Positions 37,101-51,674 of a DNA stretch of 64,000 bases are shown here, one piece after another. The position numbers were made by a program, and so were the translations under genes. Source of the DNA: Diadema setosum (taxonomy: Eukaryota > Echinodermata > Echinoidea > Diadematoida > Diadematidae); assembly GCF_964275005.1 (NCBI RefSeq), contig NC_092706.1, positions 25,826,942 to 25,890,941 on the forward strand, given 5' to 3'. Within the stretch, counting starts at the first letter, position 1, and each line of letters starts with the position of its first letter. The notes under the pieces are model-generated. The model did no database searches. It saw nothing but the letters and a program-made list of their open reading frames with translations, and was not told the origin of the DNA.

Positions 37101-38912
37101 TATGGTTATGAGGTTGTAATTATTCTTTTTGGAAAGTGAAACAGTAGTGTCATCTGCAGACAAAATGAAATGATAAATTGAAGCCGAGTTTATTATTTAC
37201 TATATCAACAACAAAAGAGGGCCAAGTATCGAGCCCTGGCGGACTCCACATTGGATATTTGACATGGATGAATCATGCCCTTGTAAACATACAAATTGTC
37301 CCCTATCAGATGAATTGCTTTTAAACCACTAATAAGCAGGGCCTCGTTAAGTATAATTATCTAATTTATAAAGAAGTGAAGAGTTTGTTCGCAAAAACCG
37401 ATAAGTCCATATTTGCCAAATGGAGATATTTGCGATTAAAGGTCAAGAAAAATAAAGAGAATAATAAAATGTTTGCTTCTTTTGACCATAACTTAAAAGA
37501 TGTACCTTTATATGTAGTGACCAATACATCATTTAAAAGGTATTATTTTGTACTTTACGACAGAGACCGTACTTCAAAATCTTCAAACTCTTCAAGTGCT
37601 TTGTGATCAATGTTATCAAAGGCTTTACTTAAACCATGGACCTAGGTCCATGCTTAAACCCATGAATACGAAAATGATATGTCTTTTCATGACAGTTGTT
37701 TTGTAACCCTAACTATTAATCAATAACTGTCAAAAACGATTTTTTTTTTCTTTTGTATGATAGCAAAGCTCTTGCAATCTTTAACAAATTCGGGCATATT
37801 TCATACTATATTGAATGTATATTCTAAATGAGATGCACTTGACTTTGCTATCCGCTTGAGTAATTTCATACTAAATCCATCATATTCAATTAAATTTTAG
37901 ATTAAAATGATTTATATAATATTGATAATTTCATTTCTGCTGTAGCATTACACATATTGCTTTTGTTGATGACGTGATAAAATATCTAGAAAATGTAAAT
38001 TATCGCATTGTATCTGTGAAGCTCAATCAAGTCCAATATAGAGAAAAAACATATTTGGACGTATCAATAGCAACATTCTGGTCTTATTCAAAGTTATTAT
38101 ACCAAATTGATATTATATTGGACAAAGTTTGTATCAAGCTTTATACTGCATGGTTTTCTGACGGTGTCTACAAGTTCCACTGAGGAAAAAAAAATGGTAA
38201 GCAAACCCTCGAAGAAGAAAAGACTTGCAGAGACTATTCAATTAAAACATTGCTAACACGGATGTGGCTGTGTGGGACAGTATACTGACAATGACATCAT
38301 TTATTTCTTTCCCAAAACGTTCTACAATTCATTGGATTTATCTAAATATTGAGTCTTTCAATATGATATTGTCGTGAGAAAAATTAAGATATATCTCCTG
38401 GAACGTATTCACCATATCATGTTCTCGAATGTTCTTTATCACTTTTCTAGTATTCAGTTGCGAGAGTGAGAAGGGGGAGGGAGGGGGGGAAGGAGGGAGG
38501 GGAACCGCATAAATCTATTTCTGGATTGATTGAAGGTTCAGCTGACATAAATTTCTTAGCCAACAAAACCACTTCCTTACACACACTACACTGGCCGAGC
38601 TAAAAGGGTAATCTCTCTTCCTCTGTACGCACACATTTGCACAGTGTAGAAGCAAACGCACATTCACTTATTCATAGTGTTATATACTATATATCATACA
38701 TATTATGTATGTGTATTATATCTATACATATATGGATGTGTGTGTACGTATATGTATAGGCCTGCTAGATACTTATAACTTGAAAGAATGCAAAAAGTAC
38801 TTAATTGAGATGATTTCATATTTCAAGCTTTAGCCTAACTGTCAGCACTTACGATCTGTGATTTATGTCATAAACTGAAATTATGTAATGATACTATACA
38901 TTATATAGGCCT

Positions 38913-38958
<46 letters not shown>

Positions 38959-41900
38959 TATCTTCCAAAACATCTTAAAGCTCACTTGTTTTATTGATGA
39001 TCTCATTGTAAAGCGCATTGGAACATGTAAAAAGGAAATGTGCCATATAATGTATTGTTGTTATAATCATTGCATGTATATATTTGTTAGCCTATATTCA
39101 TTAATTTCATGTGTATAATACACCTGGAAGCAAACAAGATGAAACAATATCAAATACACCAAAATAAACGAAGTGATTTTGAATTCAAACGAAACAAAAT
39201 TGAAATGGAGATGTTATAGGGTATACGAACTTTATCATATATGATTTCTGGTGATGACGAGGAAGCTGTGACTCACAAAACTCTGAAGAATCAAACTCAG
39301 GGCGGGGGGGGGGGCAAAATGTGCTTCAAAGCCTTTTTTCTGTATCCTTCTGTCACGTGACTTTCTTCAAAGTAAACTCTCTGTGACCCCATCTCCAGCG
39401 TTCGTGAGGAAGAGTCTAACAAAATGCGACGACATGAATCAGAACGAAAAGCTTAAATCTCCCTCAAGCTCCTACACTTCTGAAAGGAATATACATCTCC
39501 TCAAATTCATTGCCTCGATGTACACTTGTTTCATAAAGCAAGGTAAGTTGTCCTTGTCCTCATCGGGTTAACGCAGGGTTTTGTGCCTTCCCACATCATG
39601 AACTTAATAATAACAGTAGGGCCTTAAAAGTTAATAGTTAGAGGACGTTAGGGCGTGAAGAACGTTTGCCCCTTAAAGATCCTAAAAGTGTGCCCCAAAT
39701 AACTAACATGTGACCCTGCATCACATAACCAACAAAAGTCACCAGACATGATTTTTTTTTTTTTTTTTTTGGGGGGGGGAGGGTTCGTTAAGGGCAGATT
39801 CTGAAAGAGCAGACTGTAAGCTTAAAATGATGTATAACTCAATTCAAGTGGACTCTCCTAACCTATCTAATTATTAGAAAGAAAGCACACACTCTTGAAA
39901 AGTGTGTAGACTGGGAAAAGTGTCTCGGTAGTTTGGGTCTATTCATGCGCTTCAGCTTTACCAAGCCGTGCCAGTTCTGCAATGAATGGGACAAAAACAG
40001 GATGTAAAACAACTATAGCAACAGCAATGCAGGGATTATCAGATTAAATTGAAATTGAGCATGCTCTGTTTACACATTCTATCTATGAGTAATATCAACT
40101 TTCAAAGCAGAAGCATTATCCTGTCAAACGTTATTAGAGTTGAAAGTGAAGACTGTGTACAGGATTTTTAAGAAATTAAAAAGGGCCTCTTGCAGTCAAG
40201 GAAGTACCTAATCACACTATACTAAAAAAAAAAGTGTTCTAAAAAATGCTTAAACACAATTTTCTATTCGTCTTATGATCCCAAATTTCAGAATAATGTA
40301 GAAGAAGAATTGGTCTTGCAGAAAATGTGAAACATTCAAGATTGACAAGGTTGACCGTCTTCACCTATTTTGAGTCTTCATGTAAGATCAGAAAGTGCGC
40401 GGATTTTTTGTTCGTTTTGTCATGCAGGTTCACATTATAATGTCAATTTAGTCAAACTTGTATACGCTTGTTTAAAAGAAAATCTCCCCCGCTTTTAACA
40501 AGCTGAATAATTTAATACCCAGTGCATTTCTTATATAAAAACTAGTTTGAATGTATAACTAGATTACAATATTAGAGCAAGTATTGAACGAGAACGTTAT
40601 TACAATGCTTTCGGTCATCCCTGGGCTAAATTCTGTAGACCTTGATACACACACAGACGCGTGAGCGCGCACACACACACACACACACACACACGTTATC
40701 GAATTTGATGAAGAACCATTGTTCTTGAGCTAAAGGACAAATTAGTTTGGTGGAATCTTGTAAGGGATGATGACTCAGAAACGTGTGTCCACTGTACCAT
40801 TGCCTTCAGTGTCGATTTGATTTGATTTAATTTGATTTGATTTGATCTGAAGTCATTTCCACTTTGTGTTTACAATCTCGTAAGACATATTGTGTCCTGT
40901 GAATTGCCTTCAATGGCAATAAAGTGTTAAAGACCCATGAACATGATTAAAAATACCCGGTAGATATTACATTGCCCTTAGAAGATTGCAAAACATGAAA
41001 ACTGAGGAAATGAAATGACTTGCATTAAATGTAGAACTCTAAATAATCTTCGAGACATTTGATATATTAACTACCTCCTCTTAGAAATGCACAGTCGAAG
41101 TACATTCTGAAATTCGAAACAATTTTTGTATTCTTTCTGGGGATTTTTTTTTCCTTGTTTGATCTGGAAGGTCAGTTAAACATGTTCTATGATATTTTGA
41201 ATTGACTTAGTATGTTCATGTGTTGTGTCTTTGGCTGAATTGTTGTTGTTGTTTCAAAACAAAGTGGATAATGTGTTGGTAAATTGGAACGTTTTTTAAA
41301 AACCTGGATTATCGATGGAATAACAAAACTAGAAAGTATAATATCTGTATATTTCCTGAATAAATAAAATGTAAAATATTTGTGACCAACACGTCTGTAC
41401 TGAAGAGCTCTTTTAATGTACAAGAAATGTAAATCTCTCTTAAAGCAAATGACAGCCTCCTTTTTTCAACACTCTCCAAAAGCACAAAATCCACTTTGTT
41501 AAATACAACCGGTAATTTCTAAAGTAAGATTTATTCCAGGTCATTCATTTTGTCAGTGATTAACTTTGTGACGAATTTGATACTTTAATCCCGAGTTGGA
41601 ATAAGATCAGCTGGCGTTTCGGCGGCCTTAACCTGCGAGGCACTGTCGAGGTGTCAAGCATGGGGCTAAATTTATCGTGTGTGTGCTTCGCATGGGATTG
41701 TTTTATAATATGCGGTAATTTTCTGATCCACCGCCACCACAACCCCACAGATATAATGGCGCTGCTCTGTCGTTTCATTTCATTTATTTTTCAATTATTA
41801 AACAACATCATATACAATCATACACACAACATGATTACATAAATGCAAAATATTGCATATATTTACATATGTAAATGTATTGTTGTATGAACAGCAAGTC

Positions 41901-44900
41901 ATGTGGAATTACATATTGTTGTATCATATCAATGTAGGTATTTAAAAGTAGCTACTAAAAGCTTGACTTGTATATTGCAGTCACCTATGGAAAATATAAG
42001 TTAAATCTTAGCAACCTATGATACTCCAAAAATATTGGGAGGGAGGGGGGCTTCCAATTTACACAACATATTGTTATCTTTTGTTTTCTCTGCAGCAGTA
42101 AGAGTAACTTTATAATAATTTTAAAGCACCCAAGCAGGATCCTCTGGAAGAGCAGAACCACAAGAAGTATAATCTAGAATAGTGCAACTAATTAGATAAA
42201 GAATATGTAAAATGATATGATTGAATGGGTGAATAAATACCGGTCAGAGAGGATCATAACTTAACTGATCTTTAGAAGGAGAGTTTGGAATATTTCTGAT
42301 ACTGCTGTTCACTAACGATATCGTAGATTCTGATATGTGAGCTGTTTTTGTACATAATGATGCATTCATTTTGTACATAATGGTAGCTAGTGAAGCTGGT
42401 ATATCACTCTTGAATTATTGGTACATTTTTTTTCCCAATACTTCCCTTGTATCTTCTGAGGAAACCGTATAGTGTATAAAATCATTTTAATGAAGTCACA
42501 CTATTACACTACTGTCAATATTGATATCATAAGAACCGCTATTTTTTCTGCAGCGTATGCTCGATTTGTTCTCCTGGAATTGCATTTGAAAATAATTTCT
42601 CGATACCCACGATTATTGTTGTCCGCTTTTCCTTGGTTTGGTCGCCCATGATACAGGCCCTATCTTGTTCTTCACAGTAGATTTGTATCGGGATCCACCA
42701 TACGCTTAACAAGCTTGCTTTTGAGCAGGTTTCATCGTAGGCACCCCATTTCTCTATAGCATTCTACTAACCACTTATAGGCTTATGTTCTTTGTCCAGC
42801 TGTTGTCTGTGATATTTATTATACGTACATCCAAGCTCTACATCATGTATCATCTTATTCTGATGCATTTCATGTTTTTTTTTCTTTTTTTTTTCATTGA
42901 GAAATGCGAAATGATTTGGAATTGCAATTGTCATTGAAAATGAAAATGTCAATGCCTTGGTTAACAGGTGAAATCACTGACAAAAATAACTTCACCTTTT
43001 AACGGATATTATAAACGCGTGCTTCTCATTTGAGCGATTAAGAAATGATTTAGCGGGTTGAAGGGAAAATGTCATTTTTTCATTCTTATCGCACACTTCT
43101 TCCGTGTGTCCTACTTCTGATTAACGTTTCTTCGTATAGAACCAGCATCTGTCTTGCACCGCCTAAAGCCAGTGGTTAGGATGAACTCACTGGGTAATTA
43201 GATCCACTTCCCCCTGCTAATTCGAGAAAACCAAGGATATGTGATAATGAGTGGACGGTGGAGTTCGTTGGCGGGATGAGTAAGGAAGACTATGTCTTGT
43301 CTGAACGCACTCAAATCCAAAGTCTTGGGAAGTAACAGAACAATATAATTTTCTTTCATATCTTTCATTCATGTAACAAAAGGAAGTGATTTACACTTGC
43401 AAAAGTAAAATAAAAATGGAGAGGATGTAACTAAAAAGATGGTCAACAATTCTGTTGATGATACAGGGTCCAACACACTCCATCAAGCAGTTTAACTACA
43501 GCTGTATTTTTCGTTATCTGACCAAATCTTTCATAGTTGTCGCTCTTTCAATGATATCACCATGCAGCAGAGAATAATATTACAAACCTGGTTCGCAATC
43601 CACATTGGTCAACAGCACGCTGAGGTAGCTTTCACCGTAGCGTTCCTTCGCATGTCGCACAGCCACCGCTGGTCCGGGGAAACCGGCCTCGTTGCATGCC
43701 ACCATGGCGTTAATGTTCGTCCATCCATCTCCGCAGACCGAAGCCCACATCCCTGGCTGGATGTTGTTTTCATAGGCCACCTCTACCCGCCCCTCTCGGT
43801 TTGTCGGCCCGCCGCCCATTCGGAGCTCTGAGAAAGCCAAGGTTGTAAAAATGCAACTGGAATTAAACTTAAAGTTCGACAACACCAACAACACCAGGAA
43901 CAGCAACTTCGACAACACTAACTTCTAACATCATCGCATCCAACTCTACCAACACCACCACCAATAACTGACATACATCATTCAGGAAACTTAAATGTTG
44001 GGTTGATATTTTCATATATACAGTTTTGTTTTGTTTTTTGACAGTAATTTAGCACGTATTTATAACAATATTTGGGTAAAATTACAGATACTCTGAAAGT
44101 TTTTTTTTTTTTAAGTGATCTTAACAGGCATATTATCATGATGAAGAGTGTGTTGTAACCACACTCAATGCACCATAAAAATGACAGCAACTGGAAAATA
44201 CAAAATCATCCAAAGGTATGACGGGCGGGATTTTACGCAGTTTGGCTTTGCACACGCTGCGCAATAAGTGTCATCGCCTTGCATGCTAGACGTATACGGA
44301 CGATTCGACAGTCCGTTCATACTGCAGCATTGTCTTATAGAGGTTAGGGTTTGTTTTTTACATGCTAACAATCACATCCCACTGAAACCATGGTAATTAG
44401 CGTAAGATTACGTTTGCTACAATCATGTTATCGGATGATAAATGAAGTGATCGTTTCAGCCTTAAAGCTTATTTCAGTTTTAACGAAAGTTGTACATGAC
44501 CGTTGGGTCTGTATCACATTACGTTACTTTTCAAATACAGCTACAAGAAACGAAACTAATCATGTAGTGATATGGATATTATGCCGCGCCTAGTAGCGAG
44601 AATGGAAAAAAGAGCAATAATATCTCGTGCTTAAATTACAAGGGATTATTCTATTCTAGGGACTTGGAAATGTTCCAGAGGGTATGAGTGTTTTGTTTCG
44701 TAAGCAATAGTCATTCACATTAGTTGTTGGTGTAATATGTTTCTTGTTGTAATCAACTTTTTGCTTGTTACAGGAAAGTTCGGCGATTTTATGGGTGTAT
44801 TTACTTGATAACATGGCAAACAAATCGCATTGCACTACACTGCAAAAAGTCCGGTGTTAAATATGAAACATCGAGCTGGTGTTCCATTTTCGGTGCTCAT

Positions 44901-47540
44901 TTATGGTGTTAGATTAACACCTCCGGTTGTCATTTCAAAATATAAAATTGTTTTTTAGAATAATTTCTTAGTTACTGCACTTCTTGTTGATTTTGAACTT
45001 CAACAAGACGATCAAGAATTTTCCGATAAAGTACTTGATTTTTGAAGAAAAAAAAATGTGTAAACACATTTACACCAAAGTAACACCAGTTGGTGTGGTC
45101 TCCTATTGAAGCTGGACGGGTGTTATACCATTGACATTAACACCAGCAATATCAAATCAACACCGTGCGGTGTCATTATTGAATTAACACCAGCACAGTG
45201 TCAAAAATATCACCAGATACAGTGTCAAAAATTAACACCACGAAGTGCCAGGTGAACACTTTTCAACACCATTACAATACATTTTCTACACCTGTGGGTG
45301 TGGTTCTCTATTGACACTTGATCGGTGTTAGATTTAACACCCATGGTGTTAAATCTAACACCGATGTTTTTACAGTGTACCATCGGCATCCTTCTGAAAT
45401 ATCTTGTGGAAGTTTAACCCTTTGTTTACTCTGAGCACCGATGGGCACAGGAAACCCCCGCAGTGTTGTACACACTGTCCAGAGCCCTTGGCACACAGGG
45501 TTCAGAAAGAAACTTTAAAGTATTTTCTCCAGGAGTGTCTCTGGTTGTGTACTTCTTTTCATCTTTGTTAATTTTCACAGGACATCTCTCTCTTAAAGCC
45601 ATTATTTACCATTTGCAGATGAAACAAAAACCCAGCTTTAGTGCTTCAAAATAGTTCTGAAATGTGAGTTTAATATTGAATTGAATTGAATTAAATAACT
45701 GAAACTGCACTGGTCTTGCACTCGAGACACAGTGAACAGTTCCAGCACGTTTATTTTCATATTTCACTTGACATCAAAGTACATCCAAAAAAGAATACAA
45801 ATCAAGCAAGATACAAAATATGTTATAAGTCGGGTCATGAATAGAAAGAGTGTCAGCATACATAATGTACATAAGACAGTTCTCTATAACTTGTGAAATA
45901 TGATGGAACCGCAAAAGCAAAGCTTGTAAACGCAGGTTCCATGAAAAAATACCGGTATGAATTTGCTATGCAATCAATGGAGATAGGACACAAAGTAATA
46001 ATGACGAAACGATATGAAAGCTAAAATATCAAAGTACAAAAGGAGAAAGAAATAAAAGAGAAGAAAAAGAAAGAGTGAAAAAAAAACAAGAACCCAAAGA
46101 ATAAGAACTGAGTGAAAATATTGCATAAAGACATACAAGTATATACGTGCACATTATCTATAATCGACTTCATAATGAGTTCAAAATGTTAATACAAGTA
46201 CGGATGCAGTGATTATATAATGGGAGCATAAACCAGAAATATACATTGAACAAGGATACTGCGCATATAACATATTGAAAAATTCTAATCAGGCTGGTTA
46301 TATTCATTTATTAACATTGATTTCAATTTTTGTTTAAATGTAAACATACTAGAACAATTGATTAAATCGGCGGGAAGATCATTCCAGAATTTAGGTCCGG
46401 TAAAAACAATTGTTTTTTGAGCAAGGAGTGTGCGAGTACGTGTAATAGGGATAGACACAACCAAGTAATAGGGATAGATACAACCAATGTAAAAATCTGA
46501 ATCAGGATAATCAATGTCAAGTATTGTTACATATACAAAGTGTGAACAGTGGTTGTAATAAGAGTGTTTTAAGAGTGTTCTAGACGCTAAAGTTATGGCT
46601 TAGTGAGAAAAATTGATATCTCCTTATATTTTAGGTTTTATTGCAAAATATTTATATGGTAGGATGTTATGTAATACAACTGACCTACACATATTCATCA
46701 AAATTAAAGGTCTTGTTTATCTTTGGGAAAAGTGATTAAAAAGATTTTCAAGATATGACATTTAATGCATGTGTAGGTCTGTTATACCACAAAACATCCT
46801 ATCATATAATATTTTCGCGATAAAGCCTAAAATATAAGGGGATATCTGTATTTTCCCAATAAACCTAACTGTTGACGGTTTAGACTGGATCATTTTTACT
46901 ATAACTATTGTTCACATTTTGTATATTTTACAATACTTAACATCGATTTTACCAATTCAGATTTTTACGGTGGTTATTTCTATCCCTAACTCACATTTTA
47001 GAACTATTTTAAAGCACAAATGTAGGGTTTTTGTTTCATCTACAAATGGTAAATTATGCCTTTAATGTGATAACTTGAACATTTTCTAATTGCTGCTCCC
47101 ATTGGTAAACTGTACCTTTAATCAATATCGCCAAAGAACATTTGTCCCCGTAGAAGAAATTTCTGTTTGTGTTTTGGTTTGTTTGTATGTGTGGTGTGTG
47201 TGTGTATATATATATATGTGTGTGAGAGAGAGAGTTTTAGGGAACTCCTATTTAGACGTTAGAGCCTAAACTTCTGTCCTTATCAATTTTGCATGCAAGT
47301 ATCTTGCATCCGCAGAGATTTGCAAAGACCATCCTAAGTTAACATAATAACTTTAACCTAAAGGTCATACAATAAATACTGGACTGAACTTATCTCAAAA
47401 AGAATAAACAAAACATTGCACTCTTTTTTTTTCGGGAAAGAAGCTCTTTGATAGTTTCATTTTGATTCGACCTGACGGAGAAAACAACTTTACAGACCGA
47501 GTTGTCATGAGTTAGTTGGTTATTGTTAGTTTAATAGTAG

Positions 47541-47572
<32 letters not shown>

Positions 47573-48195
47573 ATAGTTAGTGAGTTAATTAGTTAGTTTA
47601 TTTGTTTGTTTGTTTGTTTGTTTGTCTGTTTGTTCGTTTGTTCGTATTCATTTATTTCTTCGAAATAAAGTTTCCTGCATGGTGGCAGCAAACCTAAGAT
47701 TTATAAGTGCTGGTGTCTTTCCTCCGAGTCAGAGTCAGAGACTGAGAATGGAATATCATTACAACTTAAGCATCTTTGATATAAACGCAAATATTACATC
47801 GTGCAGGGAGGAATATGACTTTTATTTCAATTCTTTGGCTTGTGATACCCTACCATGGCAGTCATGGCTATTGCTGATGGTCATCAATCTCAAAATGAAT
47901 CACACGGTTCAATACTCTTGACGCACATAGAGCCCGCAGAGAGTATTGCACCCCTCGACACAAAATGGAATGGTCCAGCCATTGTTATTCTTTATTTGAC
48001 AACTTTCCCTTCCTCCCTCCCTCTTCCCTCCTCGTTACTCCCCCCCCCCCCCCCCCCCCCTCGATCGTCTCGTGAATTATTTTGAAGTTCCGTTGTCACG
48101 AATACCACTGCATGACAAATCTCAATCAGGAAAGCTAGAGAGAAGTCACTTTGTTGTGAGTGAGTGTGTATGTGTGCGTGTGTGTGCGTGCGTGC

Positions 48196-48226
<31 letters not shown>

Positions 48227-51200
48227 ATAGAGTGAGAGAGAAAGATAGAGAGGGGGAGAAAGAGAGAGATTGTAAAAAGTAGAATGAACAAGCAATTATA
48301 GCTCAATTGTGCTCTAATGTTGACCAGTCAGATTTAATTCGGCAGACATGTGCTGCAGCTGTCACACAAATCTGCATTGTTTATTAATCATCACATATTA
48401 AGGCCTTTCAACTATAGTCAAGGAGGGAAAAACGTCCCCTCGAAGTTAAGACACGTCAGATCTACGAGGTCGGCAACCCAAGGGTTCTTTTGGATATTTC
48501 AATAACGCATTGACTGTTGACATGTTTTACGTTCGTGTTTCTTCTTAGAGCGTTTGGTCTATAGGGGAGCTTACAATCTAGATAAAGTGAAATTTCAGTG
48601 TCCCTTTATGAGTAGGTAGTAGCAACAACTGACAAATACGTCTTTGGTCGTGTTGGTTTATCACTCTATAACTGCAGCGACTTTCCCTCCCCAAAATTTT
48701 TTTTTTTTCGAAATTCCTCGCTTGTGACAAGACTACAAGAGTTTGATGCGAATAATAAAAAAAAATGATACATCTTATTCTGATTGGTCCAAAGGAAGGA
48801 AAATTCAGTCAAGTTACTAATGTGTACAGTACAAAAGGAGACTTGCGAGGAATCTGAAATTATGTGTCGTTCGAATCTGAAAGTATACATAACTTTCCTA
48901 TATTAGGTCCGATTTTGCTACATCTCTATCCATTCGTCCGACTAAATTTACTTTATCTGTCAGTGTCTGCAGGGAAAGCAAATTTGAACACTGTTTGGAA
49001 TTGCGTTTGAAAGTGTTTATGAAAATTTGGCCATTGCATCTGATTAGGAACGCTTATTTTCTTCAGTTCAGATGTTGTTACGTATTCTAACGTGAGACTG
49101 TCTCCGCAATATTCATAATCCCGGGCCCAGATATCATCTCATCCGTAATCTTAACGTTCTAGTCGACATCGCGTTTAGTTTGCATTTGATTGATACAATA
49201 ATATCAGAGGAACACAATGGTTTAGGTTTCCATCAAATTCTGAGGTAAAATTAGTTATTTCAATGTTGTGCTATTGTCATACGACTATATTCAATTCATT
49301 TCAATTCAATTCAAGTGATTTTATTTCCACATAAAGCAATACAACGCAATATACAAGTGTACATAACGCTTACTTGAGTATATAATATTTCAAGAAACTT
49401 TGACTCACATAAATTCTGTTCAGTGTTTACATTATTTGTAAACAAAATAATGAATTGTATGTTATTGTAGTTTGTCGAGAATGAGAATTATTTTCAACTG
49501 AACTTGAATTGAATTAAAAATAAGAAAGATAATAAAATTCAAACCTTCCCCTGTTTTCACTGATCATTGATATTGAGTGGAACCACATACGCTACATTGC
49601 GCAATGACAAATAACATTGGTATGTTTTGTTGTTGTTGTTGCTGTTGTTCTCTGCTGTTGTTTTTTTTTTTTGTTTTACAATACTGCAGAGATTTCTCCA
49701 TGAATATTTCAGTTTGGTTGTTGTTGGTTTTGTGGGGGGGGGGGTTGCCCTTTAGTGGAGACGAAAAACGTTACATAAAAAATTTTAAGAATACAAAAAC
49801 AAACGATCCTTGCAATTCTTGTCTGAAGGCAAGTGCTGATAAAAAAGACTATGTGAATAAAGTTGAAAACTTGGGATGCTTGCTATTTCTTTTTATCATC
49901 ACAATCATGTAACATTCATTATCCCTGGTGTTCACCTCTTAATGAATGTTACATTTTGGTACTTTCACATGATGCAAGTAATTCATACAAATAACTGTTG
50001 TTTTAATGTTTATTTTTTGAAAGGACTCCGTTGAAACAAAAATTTAATTCAGAAAGAAGGTTGAAAAGTAATACTTAAAGTGCGCAGGAAACATTTGAAT
50101 TTCTAAAATTTCTTCGGTGTCCATCCGTAATGAATGTGATGTCGTAATTCCAGAGGCATTTTTGTGTTAGGAAAACCGCATTTGAAATATTTTAATAGTA
50201 ATAATAATTCTTCACTAGAGGAGATTTTTTGCAATGTGTATCCAAATTGATTTTGAAATTGAAAACAGTATTTCACTAAATGATATGAACAACTTCAGAA
50301 TCTTTTGTGCCCACACAAAGGTAGAGTGATGAATGTTACAATAATGACTTCATGAATTCTCATTGAAAAATATATAAATTGTGAAAAGTTAATAATTGCA
50401 GTTCTACGTTGTTTTCTTTCTTTTAATAATTATGCAGTATCGATCACTTTATTAAAGTAACCACATAGATGTATTCATTTGTAAAGATCGTATAACATCG
50501 TATGGTGGACACTAAGCGTTTTGAGCTAAAAAGTCCATGAAAATGCATGTGTCTCTCAAATTTTTCATCACAAAACTAGCATTTACTCAAATCTGAAATA
50601 TGTTGTCCCTTCACTCTAGATACTCATTAAATGCCAATCTATAAAGAATAAGCCAGTTGTGTGCACAGCAGTATTCTATAGAAAGTATGCTCGGTTGGGG
50701 ATGTACACGTTGTAGCAATCACAAACCCTTTTATATGAATATAAATAAAATTGAATTAGATTAAATCAAAATGTCACTATATGACACCAGAATAATGTGA
50801 TATGAAAGATGAATTCGTTTCTTGTTCGATTTTATAATAAAAAAATCCTACAAATCCCACAAGCAAAAACCAAAGCTTTCGAACGTACATTTTCATATGC
50901 TGGATCTGTTGTCTGGAACAATCTACCAAAACAACTCCGTCTATGTGATTCAGAAGAAATGTTTAGAAGGAAACTCAAGACTGAACTATTTCAATTGTAA
51001 CTATGTTGTTTCTATACTTTGTAAATGTAGTTTGTTGATGTATGTACAGCGCTTTGATCAGGTCCTGTAAAAGCGCTCAATAAGAGCGCTTTTACTACAA
51101 GCCACTACAATCTACGTAATCATGAAAATATTCTTAACCTCCCTAAGCCCAAATCAACTATTCTTAAAAATAGCACTTTGTATTCGGTATCGAGATTATT

Positions 51201-51622
51201 CAATACATTACCAACAGAAACAAGATCCTTAACTTCAATTACTGCATTTTCAAGAGCAATTTCGCACATCTCCTTTGCTAATCATTCTACCTGATTATAT
51301 CGAATTTATCAAAGTACTCAATGCTTTTGTAATTACTATCTCCCAATAACTTGTCACATGTTTGATTTTTCCTTTTTTGTGTGTGTCTGTACTTACACAA
51401 TGTATACTCTGTGACTTTTTTTTTTCTCTTTCATTTTTTTTTTCTGGCCTTCGTTTGTAATGATTATTTTGTGTTTTTTATGTGAATTCTCTTCACTGTA
51501 TGATTTCTATGTTTTGTTATCATTTCACGGCCTTGCTGAAAAACAGCTTATAGCTGATAGCAGGCTTTTTACTGTGGTTAAATAAATAAATTCAATTCAA
51601 TTCAAAGAAATAGTTATTATTA

Positions 51623-51674
<52 letters not shown>

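Larger units (their letters stand above)
45593..47121. mobile_element. TTAA element, family B, copy 2, split by nested insertions
   Basis: Starts TTAAAGCCATTATTTACCAT and ends GGTAAACTGTACCTTTAA. Compared with copy 1 at 6982, it is interrupted after AATGTGAGTT by a LINE end (about 45664-46442) and after CACATATTCATCAAAA by an inverted family B copy (46704-47065). After the LINE, TAATAGGGATAGACACAACC is present twice (46443, 46466). Confidence 0.8.
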
